DNA of 15,454 bases from an uncultured Oscillospiraceae bacterium. GTDB lineage: Bacteria; Bacillota; Clostridia; Oscillospirales; Ruminococcaceae. The translations under genes were made by a program, and so were the position numbers. The DNA lies in the NCBI GenBank assembly GCA_934457235.1, contig CAKSHT010000041.1:1-15454 (forward strand). Direction: 5' to 3'. The first letter of the stretch is position 1. Each line of letters begins with the position of its first letter. Below the pieces are notes generated by a model. It was not told the origin of the DNA. It saw only the letters and a list, made by a program, of their open reading frames with translations, and searched no databases. This document shows positions 6,109 through 12,082 of the stretch, one piece after another.

Positions 6109-6741
6109 ATGACTAAGTTCACAAAGTTCACCGCAGCTGTCGTAGCTGCCGCTGCTGTTCTTTCCTTCGCAGGATGCAGCAACAACAATACTTCTTCCGA
6201 GAATTCCAGCACTGTATCTTCCACTTCCACAGCTGACGCTGCTTCCACTGCAGAGGCTAAGACCGCAGAGGCTGCTGCTACTGCTGAGGCTTCTACCGCG
6301 CAGGCTTCCGCTACCGCTGAGGCTGACACCGCTGCTACCGCAGAGGCTGCTGCATTCGACGCAACCAAGATGTACGGCTCCTGGATCCTCGCAGCTGTAA
6401 ATAACGGCACTGACACAATGAACGTTGCTGATTTTGCTGCTTCTACCAACGCAACTGTTGAGGAAGCGATCATCGCTGTTGTTATCGATGAGAACAGCTA
6501 CTCCAGCAAGGCTGCAAATTCCGAGGGTACCTATTCCTATGTTGTAACCGAGAACGGCATCACTGTTGACGTTGACGGTGTTGAGCTCCCTGTTTACTAC
6601 GATGAGGAGTCTGACTCTCTCGCATACGGCGTTGCTGTTGGCGATGTAACATACAAGTTCATCTTCATCAGAAACGATGACGCTGCTGCTTCTACCGCAC
6701 AGGCTTCCGCTACTGCTGAGGCTGTAACAGCTGAGGGCTAA
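6109..6741 (+). CDS. Abundant Ala/Thr/Glu-rich lipoprotein with one GSW/NG-type domain
   Basis: This 210-aa lipoprotein of unknown function has lipobox SFAGC (acylated C23), then a Ser/Asn-rich stretch and a low-complexity Ala/Thr/Glu tract to about residue 82. A single domain follows at about 88-188 (MYGSWILAAVNNG ... LPVYYDEESDSLAYG), and a second short Ala/Thr/Glu tail ends the protein. The domain matches those of the lipoproteins on either side in its start (G-S/T-W, N-G) and end (Y-D-x-x-S-D-x-L). Codon use differs sharply from both neighbours: Ala is mostly GCT/GCA, Val GTT, and Ser TCC/TCT, like the carboxylase operon at 13108. With the consensus promoter and GAGGAG site (6095-6100), this points to very high expression. 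The Ala-rich tracts are probably flexible tethers. Confidence 0.85.
   Translation: MTKFTKFTAAVVAAAAVLSFAGCSNNNTSSENSSTVSSTSTADAASTAEAKTAEAAATAEASTAQASATAEADTAATAEAAAFDATKMYGSWILAAVNNGTDTMNVADFAASTNATVEEAIIAVVIDENSYSSKAANSEGTYSYVVTENGITVDVDGVELPVYYDEESDSLAYGVAVGDVTYKFIFIRNDDAAASTAQASATAEAVTAEG
6292..6324 (+). repeat. 33-bp direct repeat, copy 1 (second copy 6691-6723)
   Basis: Both copies encode STAQASATAEA, one before and one after the folded domain of the lipoprotein, and they differ at only two bases. Such close DNA identity suggests a recent copying or gene-conversion event within the gene. Confidence 0.85.
6691..6723 (+). repeat. 33-bp direct repeat, copy 2 (first copy 6292-6324)
   Basis: This C-terminal copy of the STAQASATAEA-coding repeat lies 18 bases before the stop codon of the Ala-rich lipoprotein. 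Confidence 0.85.
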
Positions 6742-6765
6742 TCATCAGATTATATCAGAACATTT

Positions 6766-6788
6766 AACCCCGGATTTTTCCGGGGTTT
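6766..6788 (+). terminator. Terminator hairpin of the Ala-rich lipoprotein (first copy)
   Basis: Arms AACCCCGGA and TCCGGGGTT pair across a short T loop, 24 bases after the stop. Only TTT follows before the repeat element begins, so the U-tract is short. The hairpin is identical to that at 6978-7000. Confidence 0.8.
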
Positions 6789-6977
6789 GAGACCGTCGAA
6801 AAAGTCCCGTTGGGACTTTTCCGCCGAACATCCACGCCGCGCGCACGGTTTGTCGGCTTTGCCGACAAACCGCACACTTGCGCGGATAGAAGTATTTTTT
6901 GACCCGGCAAAGCTGGGTCAAAAAATGGATTTCAAATGCCCGCTTCGCGGGCAAAAGATACTTTTTCGACAAGCTGT

Positions 6978-7007
6978 AACCCCGGATTTTTCCGGGGTTT
7001 TTGTTTT
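6978..7007 (+). terminator. Rho-independent terminator (second, complete copy)
   Basis: This is the same hairpin as at 6766-6788 (arms AACCCCGGA/TCCGGGGTT), here followed by a longer T-rich run (TTTTTGTTTT), so it is the more efficient copy. The promoter of the next gene starts 13 bases later. Confidence 0.88.
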
Positions 7008-7019
7008 GCGCGGGATTTC

Positions 7020-7048
7020 TTGACAATCCGTGCTGAATGTGGTACAAT
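7020..7048 (+). promoter_or_regulatory. Sigma-A promoter of the small lipoprotein
   Basis: TTGACA (7020-7025), 17 bp, TACAAT (7043-7048). It starts directly after the terminator, so this lipoprotein is an independent transcription unit. Confidence 0.87.
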
Positions 7049-7082
7049 ATCCGAGGAACTTTAATTGTACAGGAGATACGAA

Positions 7083-7424
7083 ATGAAAAAGCTACTCAGC
7101 GCAGCCGCGCTTTCTATGATACTTATGCTGACGGCGTGCAGCCGCTCCATCAGCATGGACAAAATAAAGGGAAACTGGAGCTGTGAGATCGACGGCGCTC
7201 CCGTCACTATTGAAATAACCGACGACCGTTTCACGCAGTCCGCAGGTGATACCGCCGGCGAACCGCTGAAATTCGAACGCAATTCCGGCGGGATAATCGT
7301 ACGCAATACTGATGGAAAGCAGCTCATCGAGGTGCACTATGACGAGGACAGCGACGAGCTTTATTACACTGTCCAGACTCCCGGCGGGGACGCGGAGTAC
7401 CGATTCAGCCGTATCGCAGAATAA
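7083..7424 (+). CDS. Small single-domain lipoprotein, paralog of upstream lipoproteins
   Basis: This 113-aa lipoprotein of unknown function starts at MKKLLSAAALSM, with lipobox LTAC (acylated C19) and a single domain of about 90 residues directly after. The domain begins IKGNWSCEIDG and ends IEVHYDEDSDELYYT. That is the same G-x-W start and Y-D-x-x-S-D-x-L ending seen in the two lipoproteins upstream, with the middle part shortened. An upstream in-frame ATG at 7065 would add six residues (MYRRYE) ahead of the signal peptide, but AGGAG at 7071-7075 lies 7 bp before 7083 and decides the later start. It has its own promoter and terminator. Codon use is like the bulk of the window, unlike the gene before it. 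Confidence 0.82.
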   Translation: MKKLLSAAALSMILMLTACSRSISMDKIKGNWSCEIDGAPVTIEITDDRFTQSAGDTAGEPLKFERNSGGIIVRNTDGKQLIEVHYDEDSDELYYTVQTPGGDAEYRFSRIAE

Positions 7425-7454
7425 GTGACGTTTATCTGAAAATTATAACACAAC

Positions 7455-7488
7455 TGCGCATTTTCCGTGAAGATGCGCAATTATTTTT
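7455..7488 (+). terminator. Rho-independent terminator of the small lipoprotein
   Basis: TGCGCATTTTC (7455-7465) pairs with GAAGATGCGCA (7469-7479), 11 bp with one wobble and a CGT loop. It is followed by a T-rich run, TTATTTTT (7481-7488). Confidence 0.88.
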
Positions 7489-7498
7489 GCCTGGCTAC

Positions 7499-7527
7499 TT
7501 GAAAAAAAGTACGATATGCGGTATAAT
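7499..7527 (+). promoter_or_regulatory. Sigma-A promoter of the protease-scpAB operon
   Basis: TTGAAA (7499-7504), 17 bp, TATAAT (7522-7527). It leaves a 5' leader of about 60 bases before the ATG at 7593 and is the only good promoter seen for the following seven-gene run. Confidence 0.82.
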
Positions 7528-7592
7528 AAAAGGTGTATATTCTGGATAAGTGCATGCGCAGACGCGCATATGATGTAATTTAAGGAGATTTT

Positions 7593-8300
7593 ATGTTCAG
7601 AGGGCCATTACTTGAGATATTCAGCCTGATATTTTCCGGGAATCCCACTCAGTCGCAGGTCATAAGCTGCGTACTATCGGTGTTCTCGGTGCTTGTTATA
7701 ATTTTCGTGGTATTCCCGATACATGAGTGCGCCCACGGACTTATGGCGAAGATACTCGGCGACGACACCGCGGAGCGCCAGGGCAGACTTACGCTCAATC
7801 CGTTCGCGCATATCGACCCGTTCGGAGCGCTTGCAATGTTCATCTGCCGTATCGGCTGGGCGAAGCCTACCCCGGTGGATATACGCCGCTGCAACAAGGT
7901 GAAGCCCCGCACTGCGCTCGCCCTGACATCTCTCGCGGGACCGCTGGCGAATGTACTGCTGGGATACGTCCTTTTGATCGCCGAAAAGCTCGTGCTTGTT
8001 TACGGCACCGGCGACGCTTCGTTCTACGTAGCCCTCGGACTTTACTACACGGTGCAGATAAACATTTACCTCGCCGTGTTCAATTTGGTGCCCATCCCGC
8101 CGTTCGACGGATTCAATATCCTGGCAAGCTTTCTGCCCGGCAAGGCGGTCTACTTCATGCAGAAGAACCAGCAGATCATTTACTGGGTATTCTTTGCGCT
8201 CCTGGTGTTCGGAGTACTCGACCTGCCTTTAGGCGCGGCGTCCAATGGCATTATCTGGCTGCTGGATAAGGCTTCGTCGTTTGTTAATCTGCTTGCGTGA
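7593..8300 (+). CDS. Site-2 protease family membrane metalloprotease (M50)
   Basis: This 235-aa polytopic membrane zinc protease carries the catalytic motif H44-E45-x-x-H48 (PIHECAHG) in an early membrane segment. The second family motif, NLVPIPPFDG (164-173), supplies D172 as the third zinc ligand. It has about five hydrophobic segments and no PDZ or CBS domain, as in the short M50 group (YwhC-like) often found beside scpA in Firmicutes. The family cuts substrates within the membrane, but the target here is unknown. AAGGAGA (7582-7588) supports the start. The stop overlaps the scpA start (TGATG), so translation of the two is coupled, although a functional link to chromosome condensation has not been established. 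Confidence 0.9.
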   Translation: MFRGPLLEIFSLIFSGNPTQSQVISCVLSVFSVLVIIFVVFPIHECAHGLMAKILGDDTAERQGRLTLNPFAHIDPFGALAMFICRIGWAKPTPVDIRRCNKVKPRTALALTSLAGPLANVLLGYVLLIAEKLVLVYGTGDASFYVALGLYYTVQINIYLAVFNLVPIPPFDGFNILASFLPGKAVYFMQKNQQIIYWVFFALLVFGVLDLPLGAASNGIIWLLDKASSFVNLLA

Positions 8301-9046
8301 TGGAAGGACTTAGCTTCAAGCTCGAAATTTTCGAGGGACCGCTGGATCTCATGCTGTCGCTGATTCAGAAGCACAAGCTGAATATCCAGGATATCGAGAT
8401 AAGCATTCTGCTTGATCAGTTCATGCTTTACCTCGACAGAATGTCGGAGGCTGACCTCGAAATAACCTCGGAATTCCTGGAGATGGCGGCGCGGCTCATC
8501 ATGATAAAATCCGCGGCGCTGCTCCCGAAGGAAGAAGCCGAGCAGATGAAAAAGGAATTGCAGGGCGCGCTGATAGAATACGCCCTCTGTAAGATAATGG
8601 CTGAGCGCCTGAAAAAGCGCTATCTCGGCGATGTCGTTTTTGTCCGCGAACCGATGGAGATAGAGATCGACAAGGCGTATCACAAGATACATCAGCCGGA
8701 GGAGCTGATGCTGGCGTACAGCGCGCTTAACGAGCGCACGCGCCGCAAGGCAAGCTACCGTCCGCGGTCGATAAAGCCGATAGTGGCGAAGAGCTATGTC
8801 ACGGTGTTCACCGGAATAGTCGCGGTGCTGAAGAGCCTGCGCAGGAACGGCACCGTGAAGATGGACGAGTTGTACAGGGGACAGCCGCGCTCCCGCACGG
8901 TTGCCACGTTCCTGGCGATACTGGAGCTTTCCAAGGAGGGGCGCATATACATCTCCCCGGACGGAAGCAGCGTCCGCCTGCGCACAAAGGCAGACGACGA
9001 GAAGCATGAAGAAAACACCACGGAAACGGAGGGAGCGGAGCAGTGA
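8300..9046 (+). CDS. scpA: Segregation and condensation protein A
   Basis: This 248-aa kleisin subunit of the bacterial SMC-ScpAB complex bridges the SMC heads in chromosome compaction and segregation. The N-terminal domain opens with the family hallmark FEGPLDLML and IQKHKLNIQDIEIS. The C-terminal winged helix (about 195-235) reads RTVATFLAILELSKEGRIYI, as expected for the SMC-head contact. A GTG three bases earlier could also serve, but the ATG that overlaps the protease stop by one base is the better start. The extreme C-terminus is a short acidic tail. It is followed by scpB with a 4-bp overlap, the usual arrangement for partners made in a fixed ratio. Confidence 0.96.
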   Translation: MEGLSFKLEIFEGPLDLMLSLIQKHKLNIQDIEISILLDQFMLYLDRMSEADLEITSEFLEMAARLIMIKSAALLPKEEAEQMKKELQGALIEYALCKIMAERLKKRYLGDVVFVREPMEIEIDKAYHKIHQPEELMLAYSALNERTRRKASYRPRSIKPIVAKSYVTVFTGIVAVLKSLRRNGTVKMDELYRGQPRSRTVATFLAILELSKEGRIYISPDGSSVRLRTKADDEKHEENTTETEGAEQ

Positions 9047-9609
9047 AATTCAGCGAGGGAATGGCGGTAATAGAAGCGGTGCTTTTCGCCTGCGGCGAGC
9101 CGATCGACGCGGATAAGCTGTCCGCCGCCTGCCAGATAGAAAAGGAAACCGTGCTGAAAATGATTGACCGACTGAACGACCGGTACATCGAAAACAGCAG
9201 TGCGTTCCGCATAAACCGCCTGGGCGACAGCTACCAGATGATGACCCAGCCGGAGTTCGCGCCGTATATCAAGACGGCTCTGGAGACCCGCAGACAGGTT
9301 CCGCTGACACAGGCAGCGCTTGAAGTACTGGCGGTGGTGGCGTATAATCAGCCGGTCACGAAGAGCTTTGTGGAGCAGGTGCGCGGAGTTGACAGCTCCG
9401 GCGTCGTGAACAGCCTTGTGGAGCGCGATTTGCTGGAGGAATACGGCAGACTTGACCTTCCGGGGCGTCCGATAGCCTATAAGACGACGGATAACTTCCT
9501 GCGCTGCTTCGGGCTTGCGGATCTCGGCGCGCTGCCGACTATCCCGGACAGCACCGACCAGATGGATCTTGACGAGTACGACGAGATGAACTTCGGCGGC
9601 TCTGACTGA
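9043..9609 (+). CDS. scpB: Segregation and condensation protein B
   Basis: This 188-aa protein dimerises through tandem winged-helix domains and binds the middle of ScpA in the SMC complex. The typical opening is present (AVIEAVLFACGEPIDADKLS), and the second winged helix carries LAVVAYNQPVTK and RGVDSSGVVNSLVERDLLEEYGR. The strongly conserved DLPGRPIAYKTTDNFLRCFGL follows, and then an acidic tail. It starts with GTG inside the scpA stop codon region (GTGA overlap) behind a GGAGGG-like site. Length is normal for the family. Confidence 0.96.
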   Translation: MKFSEGMAVIEAVLFACGEPIDADKLSAACQIEKETVLKMIDRLNDRYIENSSAFRINRLGDSYQMMTQPEFAPYIKTALETRRQVPLTQAALEVLAVVAYNQPVTKSFVEQVRGVDSSGVVNSLVERDLLEEYGRLDLPGRPIAYKTTDNFLRCFGLADLGALPTIPDSTDQMDLDEYDEMNFGGSD

Positions 9610-9639
9610 GCGTCCGGCTAACTTTTCGGAGGTGATGCG

Positions 9640-10395
9640 ATGGGCTGGATCATTGCCGGTGCGGTGATCGCGTTCATAATGATACTGCTCATGACCTCGG
9701 TGAAGGTCAGGTTTGAATATTCCGACGACCTGCGGCTGAAAATAAACTGGTTTTTCATCACATTCGTGAGTATCCCGGCGAAAACGAAGAAGCAGAAGCG
9801 CCGCAACAAAAAGACCGAGCGCGACGCCAAGACCGCCGCAAAGGACACCGCGCAGGCGGAAGAAGGCGCGGACAGCTCCGGCGGGGAATCGCCTGCGAAT
9901 CCCGGAAGTACGCCGCATAAGGTCGGGAACTCCGACCCTTCAAGTTCCGGAGCTTCCGGGAAAAAGAAATCGAAGAGCGCCCCGAAAAGCCAGAAGCTCA
10001 CGCTCAGCGATATCTGGGAGCTTGTGAAGCTCGTATGGAACAGCCTGAACACGCCGCTCCGGCGGCTTCTGAAAGCCACCCGTGTCAGCGGATTTGAGCT
10101 TAACATAGTCTGCGGCGGCGACGACGCGGCAAAGGCGGCGCTGAATTACGGCAGGACGAGCGCAGCGGCTGGCGCCGCCGAAGCGTTCCTGGAGGGCTGT
10201 TTAACGATGAAAAAGCCCAGGTACAGCGTGTCTGTGGATTTCATGTCGGAGGAGAACACGACGGAATGCGTTTTCACGGCGCGTCTTACGCTGATCGCGG
10301 CGCTGGCATTCCTGTTCTGGGTGGTCGGCAGGCTGGTCAGAAATTACCTCTCGCGCAAGGAAACAGCGCGGGCGGTGGATAAACTCAGAAAGTAA
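9640..10395 (+). CDS. DUF2953 membrane protein (YtfI-like)
   Basis: This 251-aa protein has an N-terminal membrane helix (about 3-20) followed by the DUF2953 pattern VKVRFEYSDDLRLKINWFFITF. A long charged, low-complexity Lys/Ser/Gly segment (about 45-120) comes next. The conserved C-terminal half reads FELNIVCGGDDAAKAALNYGRTSAAAGA and ends in a second hydrophobic helix (LIALAALAFLFWVV-like, about 221-237). Function is unknown. In Bacillus the homolog ytfI sits directly before ytfJ, and the same pairing is seen here, which suggests a shared role in spore or envelope biology. A GGAGGTG site lies shortly upstream. The charged insert is longer than needed for the fold and looks disordered. Confidence 0.83.
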   Translation: MGWIIAGAVIAFIMILLMTSVKVRFEYSDDLRLKINWFFITFVSIPAKTKKQKRRNKKTERDAKTAAKDTAQAEEGADSSGGESPANPGSTPHKVGNSDPSSSGASGKKKSKSAPKSQKLTLSDIWELVKLVWNSLNTPLRRLLKATRVSGFELNIVCGGDDAAKAALNYGRTSAAAGAAEAFLEGCLTMKKPRYSVSVDFMSEENTTECVFTARLTLIAALAFLFWVVGRLVRNYLSRKETARAVDKLRK

Positions 10396-10423
10396 ACAAA
10401 GATATCCTGAAAGGAGTTTTAAT

Positions 10424-10831
10424 ATGTCTAATTCAATTGAAGGTATCCTCGGCGTATCCATGGAGAAGATCCGTGAGATGGTGGACGTCAATACGATCGT
10501 CGGCGACGCGATAACCTCCCCCGACGGAACCACGATAATCCCGGTTTCCAAGGTGTCGTTCGGATTTGCTTCCGGCGGAAGCGATCTCCCTACCCAGGCG
10601 GCTGAGAAGTTCGCGGGCGGCGCAGGCGCAGGCGTTACCGTAAAGCCGGTTGCGTTCATCGTCATCAGCCGCGACGGCGACGTAAAACTGATGGAGCTTG
10701 GTGGCAAGACAAGCCCCATGGAGGGCGTTATCGACGCGCTCCCCGGACTTATTGAGAAGGTCAAGGGCTTTGTCGGCGACAAGAAGAAAAAGGACCAGCT
10801 TTCCGACAGCTCCGACGAGGACGCTGAATAA
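10424..10831 (+). CDS. ytfJ: Spore protein YtfJ/GerW family
   Basis: This 135-aa soluble protein has the family opening MSNSIEGILGVSMEKIREMVDVNTIVGDAI. A Gly-rich core follows (VSFGFASGGSD, then GGAGAGVTVKPVAFIVI), and the tail is acidic and Lys-rich. The Bacillus homolog GerW/YtfJ is a forespore-made inner spore protein needed for normal germination with some nutrients; homologs also occur in poor or non-sporulating Clostridia, so a spore role here is inference. AAAGGAG upstream supports the start. It sits 28 bp after the DUF2953 gene, its usual partner. Confidence 0.9.
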   Translation: MSNSIEGILGVSMEKIREMVDVNTIVGDAITSPDGTTIIPVSKVSFGFASGGSDLPTQAAEKFAGGAGAGVTVKPVAFIVISRDGDVKLMELGGKTSPMEGVIDALPGLIEKVKGFVGDKKKKDQLSDSSDEDAE

Positions 10832-10856
10832 AAAGTGAATTTCTGCGCAACCTAAC

Positions 10857-10874
10857 GATGGAAATATTTTCATC
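10857..10874. promoter_or_regulatory. 18-bp palindrome abutting the carboxypeptidase ribosome binding site
   Basis: GATGGAAAT and ATTTTCATC form an inverted repeat with one G-T pair and no spacer. It ends exactly where AGGAGG (10875-10880) begins. It may act as an operator or a small RNA hairpin that tunes initiation. No promoter elements of quality were seen around it. Confidence 0.35.
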
Positions 10875-10888
10875 AGGAGGACGCAGAA

Positions 10889-12013
10889 ATGAAGGCTCTA
10901 AAAAATTTAACGGCGGCAGCTGCAGCGCTGGCTCTGGCGCTCATTCCCGGAGTCCGCGCGGCTGCGGCGCCGGAAGAAATTTCGGCGGTCAGTGCGATAG
11001 TTATCGAAGCGCAGACCGGCACGGTGCTCTACGAAAAGAACGCAGACGAACGCCGCGCGATGGCGAGCACAACGAAGATAATGACGGCGCTGCTCACGAT
11101 AGAGGCAGGCGACCCCGACCGCGAATTCACCGTGGATCCCCTGGCGATACGCGTGGAGGGGACGTCGATGGGACTGCGCGAGGGCGACCGCGTTTCCCGC
11201 CGTGATTTGCTTTACGGGATACTTCTCCCGTCCGGGAACGACGCCGCAAATGCGGCTGCGGTTTCTGTAGCCGGGAGTATTCCGGCGTTTGCGGAGAGGA
11301 TGAACGAACGCGCTCAGCAGCTCGGCCTGTCGGATACGCACTTCGTTACGCCGTCCGGACTTGACGCCGACGGACATTATACCACCGCCCGCGACCTTGC
11401 GAAGCTGGCGGCATTTGCCATGCGCGACGAGCTGTTCCGGGAAATCGTGTCCTGCACCTCCGCCGATGTGGAGTTCGGGAACCCGCCGTATAAGCGCACC
11501 CTATACAACTCCAACAAGATGCTCAGGCGCTACAGCGGCGCGACAGGCGTAAAGACCGGTTTCACCGACAACGCACGGCGCTGCCTGGTTTCCGCCGCAG
11601 AGCGGGACGGAGTTACGCTGGTCGCGGTTACTCTTAATGCGCCGGACGACTGGAACGACCACACCAAGATGCTGGACTACGGCTTCACTCAGGTGCGGGC
11701 GTATCCTCTGGGCGTTGAGTGCAGCGAGCGCGTGTCAGTCGCCGGGACGGGGCAGTCCGTCGGCGTGTATGCGCACGGGGCTTCACTGGCGCTCACTCCG
11801 GAGCAGCATGGAAAACTGACGCGCCGCGTTATGCTTCCGCAGTTCGTGTACGGGACAGTCGAAAAGGGCGACCGCCTGGGGGAGATACAGTTCCTGCTGG
11901 ACGGAGATATCGTCCTGGAGTGCCCGCTTTTCGCGGACGGCACGGTGACAGTACAGGAAGAGAACCCCGGATTCCTGCGGGAACTTCTGGCGCGGCTCGG
12001 CGTGTACGTTTAA
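10889..12013 (+). CDS. dacF: D-alanyl-D-alanine carboxypeptidase, DacF type (S11 family)
   Basis: This 374-aa penicillin-binding protein removes the terminal D-Ala from peptidoglycan stem peptides outside the membrane. The signal peptide (1 to about 24-27) ends near VRAAAA. The three catalytic motifs are all present: S60-T-T-K63 (nucleophile Ser60), S115-G-N117 and K222-T-G224. The C-terminal PBP5-type domain (about 275-355) is followed by an amphipathic end (GFLRELLARL) that could anchor the enzyme to the membrane. In Bacillus dacF is a forespore gene for cortex peptidoglycan. Its place after ytfJ supports a sporulation-linked paralog, though a vegetative role is equally possible. The AGGAGG site and the 8-bp gap to the ATG fix the start. 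Confidence 0.93.
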   Translation: MKALKNLTAAAAALALALIPGVRAAAAPEEISAVSAIVIEAQTGTVLYEKNADERRAMASTTKIMTALLTIEAGDPDREFTVDPLAIRVEGTSMGLREGDRVSRRDLLYGILLPSGNDAANAAAVSVAGSIPAFAERMNERAQQLGLSDTHFVTPSGLDADGHYTTARDLAKLAAFAMRDELFREIVSCTSADVEFGNPPYKRTLYNSNKMLRRYSGATGVKTGFTDNARRCLVSAAERDGVTLVAVTLNAPDDWNDHTKMLDYGFTQVRAYPLGVECSERVSVAGTGQSVGVYAHGASLALTPEQHGKLTRRVMLPQFVYGTVEKGDRLGEIQFLLDGDIVLECPLFADGTVTVQEENPGFLRELLARLGVYV

Positions 12014-12082
12014 ATCAGAAAATACCAGCTTACGGCTGTGTTATAAATCTCGCCCGGGAGGGCGTACATAGAAAGGCAGTTT

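Larger units (their letters stand above)
6742..7019. repeat. Hairpin-mosaic element bounded by duplicated terminators
   Basis: No gene is supported here. Between two exact 24-bp copies of a terminator (6765-6788 and 6977-7000) lies an element of about 188 bp (6789-6976). It has 11-bp terminal inverted repeats GTCGAAAAAGT (6795-6805) and ACTTTTTCGAC (6960-6970). Inside are four strong hairpins. They are AAAAGTCCC-gtt-GGGACTTTT (6800-6820), CGGTTTGTCGGC-ttt-GCCGACAAACCG (6846-6872), ATTTTTTGACCC/GGGTCAAAAAAT (6894-6926, extended inward by 3 pairs) and TGCCCGC-ttc-GCGGGCA (6937-6953). The right-hand 15 nt, ACTTTTTCGACAAGC (6960-6974), is the exact inverse of the end of the element near 2922. No transposase is encoded, so any movement would depend on functions elsewhere. 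Confidence 0.8.

Noticed and set aside
6745..7047. Small open frames on both strands within the second hairpin element
   Set aside because: They are made of palindromic sequence and terminator copies, lack ribosome binding sites, and resemble no protein; the element looks non-coding.
8794..9918. 374-codon antisense frame over scpA, scpB and the DUF2953 gene
   Set aside because: It is Arg/His-rich with no domain, no ribosome binding site, and lies fully opposite well-recognised family genes.
12044..12066. CGCCC-ggga-GGGCG hairpin between dacF and rluB as a terminator
   Set aside because: The stem is only 5 bp and no T-tract follows; rluB has no separate promoter that can be supported.
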